DNA of 8,325 nucleotides from positions 1-8,325 of the forward strand of contig CAMJAO010000081.1 in NCBI GenBank assembly GCA_946403615.1, read 5' to 3'. Source of the stretch: an uncultured Prevotellaceae bacterium (GTDB taxonomy: Bacteria > Bacteroidota > Bacteroidia > Bacteroidales > Bacteroidaceae). Positions within the stretch are counted from its first letter, which is position 1. Each line of letters starts with the position of its first letter. The position numbers were made by a program, and so were the translations under genes. Under the pieces are notes generated by a model. The model was not told where the DNA came from. It ran no database searches and saw only the letters and a list, made by a program, of their open reading frames with translations. Positions 7,054-8,325 of the stretch are shown piece after piece.

Positions 7054-7091
7054 AAAAAAGGAATTGAAATCGCCGTTTCAATTCCTTTTTT
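7054..7091 (-). terminator. Strong intrinsic terminator after the LRR gene
   Basis: A perfect 16-bp stem (7054-7069 with 7076-7091) encloses a 6-base loop (TCGCCG). The arms begin with six A and end with six T, so the RNA ends in a U-run on either strand. On the - strand it lies 63 bases after the stop of the LRR gene, which it most likely terminates. It also insulates the Rid promoter from readthrough. Confidence 0.85.
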
Positions 7092-7154
7092 ATGATGCCC
7101 CCTTGGCCGGGGAAGAGGTGAGACTGTTTCATCACCTGCTTTTTAGCTGTCGGC
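7092..7154 (-). other. 3' untranslated stretch of the LRR gene with small inverted repeats
   Basis: Between the LRR stop and the terminator lie a 6-bp inverted repeat, AGGTGA at 7116-7121 with TCACCT at 7132-7137, and a CCCC/GGGG pair at 7099-7102 and 7109-7112. They could form extra hairpins in the message tail. No gene is visible. Confidence 0.35.
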
Positions 7155-8325
7155 TTATTTTTTTGGCGCGCCGGCTCCGCTATTGCCATGCAGAATGATG
7201 TTGGCTAAACCGGTCAAGTCGGCGATGTCGATTTCTCCGTCGGGGCCGCCCGTTGCGCTGCCTGCCACGTCAGCCGCCCATGAATGGAAGTTGGCTGGAC
7301 TCTTGCCCAGCAAGTAATTGGCCAACACCGTGAAGTCTGCCACATCTACCACGCCGTCACCATCCACGTCACCGTCTAAGATCGGGAGGATATTGAACTT
7401 CTTCCATACCGGGGCGTTTTGGTATGTCTCGACGCTGCCTGCGGGCACATATAGCGTGGCCGTGTCATAACAGGAAAACACATCTTCGCTAATGCTTGGC
7501 GGATTCTCCATATAACTTACGATGGAAGTCAGAGATGAGTAATAGAATGCTAACATGCCTATCGAGGTTACACTGCCCGGGATGAAGACTTCGGATAGAG
7601 AATAGCAGTATGCGAACACACCTTCCGGTATAGAGGTCAGGTTTTCTGGAAGTACTGCGGATTTTAAGAAGGAACTGACTAATGCCCATGGCTCAAAATC
7701 TGTTACCATGTATTCTCTCGAGGGTAAATAGCCGTCCATGTAAATGATTGGTTTCGAGCAATCGAGCCATTGGTCGTTACCGTACCATCCCACGGCTGTG
7801 GCAGTCATGTCGTCATGTAACTCATATTTGATGCCATAGATACATGTCATTTCCTTAATCTGCCCGGCATTTTGCCATTCTGCCGCATTCTGATAAGCGC
7901 TGACACAATCATCCTTCACATCTAAAATCGATATTCCGTTAGTGAACACAGATGAATCTATGGTCGGGGGAATTTCGTTATGAATGAATACATGCATCCA
8001 AGAAGCACAATCTCTAAAAGCGCCGCTGCCAATGGTTGTCAGTGTCGAGGGCAGCGCAACCCAACCCATAAAGATGCAACCGTCGAACGCGTATTCACCA
8101 ATGCTTGTCACACCTTCTGGCAGGCAGATGTACGAAAGACCCGTGCAACCCTGGAATGCGGCAGATCCGATACTCTTCATGCTCGAGGGGATGGTCACTA
8201 AGTTCAGACTGGTGCAGTCTTTGAACGCTTGAGAGGCAATAGCAGTCACTTGATAAGTCTTACCTGAATATGATACTGCTCCGAGGATTTCTGCGGAGGT
8301 CAGAGCCGAATAGTTGCCGTCAATG
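7155..8325 (-). CDS. BspA-like leucine-rich-repeat protein with dockerin-like C-terminus (5' end outside window)
   Basis: The frame stays open to the window edge, and the GTG at 8249 is an internal valine codon inside a repeat, so at least 389 residues of a longer protein are present. LRR_5 (BspA/Treponema) units of the form VTSIG-x-x-AF-x-x-C-x-x-L appear as a first block (about 7985-8250) and a second (about 7480-7660). A non-repeat segment containing CIYGIKYELHDDMTATAV marks the start of a new unit between them. A TLYVPAGSVETYQ-type edge strand, common in BspA-like proteins, closes the second block. The C-terminus (about 7180-7380) has a dockerin-like pair of calcium loops: DGDVDGDGVVDVADF, then a second, longer loop containing GPDGEIDIADL. 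No type IX sorting domain is evident at the end (GAGAPKK). Such proteins are usually secreted or surface adhesins; the signal peptide would lie outside the window. Partner unknown. Confidence 0.88.
   Translation of the reverse strand, partial: IDGNYSALTSAEILGAVSYSGKTYQVTAIASQAFKDCTSLNLVTIPSSMKSIGSAAFQGCTGLSYICLPEGVTSIGEYAFDGCIFMGWVALPSTLTTIGSGAFRDCASWMHVFIHNEIPPTIDSSVFTNGISILDVKDDCVSAYQNAAEWQNAGQIKEMTCIYGIKYELHDDMTATAVGWYGNDQWLDCSKPIIYMDGYLPSREYMVTDFEPWALVSSFLKSAVLPENLTSIPEGVFAYCYSLSEVFIPGSVTSIGMLAFYYSSLTSIVSYMENPPSISEDVFSCYDTATLYVPAGSVETYQNAPVWKKFNILPILDGDVDGDGVVDVADFTVLANYLLGKSPANFHSWAADVAGSATGGPDGEIDIADLTGLANIILHGNSGAGAPKK

Overview
The window looks like a chromosomal segment of a Bacteroidales bacterium, most likely Prevotella-like. 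The basis is two SPII lipoproteins, a BspA-type leucine-rich-repeat protein with a dockerin-like tail, the absence of Shine-Dalgarno sites, A-rich start contexts, and a Bacteroidetes-type -7 box (TAnnTTTG) before one gene. No mobile element, tRNA, rRNA or CRISPR array is visible.

Region 1 (1-5713, + strand) is a compact operon made of the same two-gene unit twice: membrane/TPR-like protein, PD40 lipoprotein, membrane/TPR-like protein, PD40 lipoprotein. The first membrane protein is cut by the window edge, so only its extracytoplasmic C-terminal domain is seen. The second is complete, with about nine predicted membrane helices followed by a roughly 300-residue helical domain predicted to lie in the periplasm. 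Each lipoprotein has a lipobox, a conserved N-terminal beta region, one c-type haem motif (CINCH or CVNCH) and four TolB-like PD40 propeller blades. The genes lie 7, 31 and -4 bp apart, so they are probably co-transcribed. My inference is an inner-membrane protein with a periplasmic helical domain working with a lipid-anchored monohaem propeller. Substrate and reaction are unknown. This duplicated module is the best candidate for an undescribed system here.

Region 2 (5714-5819) is the gap between convergent transcription units. It holds a 19-bp stem-loop built from duplicated 9-bp words, a second small hairpin and a 9-bp tandem repeat that runs into the end of the next gene.

Region 3 (5820-6842, - strand) is a stand-alone two-domain Rid-superfamily protein with chorismatase (FkbO/Hyg5/XanB2)-like sequence landmarks. 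It has its own likely promoter.

Region 4 (6843-7154) is intergenic and contains that promoter, an imperfectly understood inverted repeat, small hairpins and a strong intrinsic terminator.

Region 5 (7155-8325, - strand) is the 3' part of a BspA-like LRR_5 surface or secreted protein ending in a dockerin-like pair of calcium-binding loops. Its 5' end lies beyond the window.
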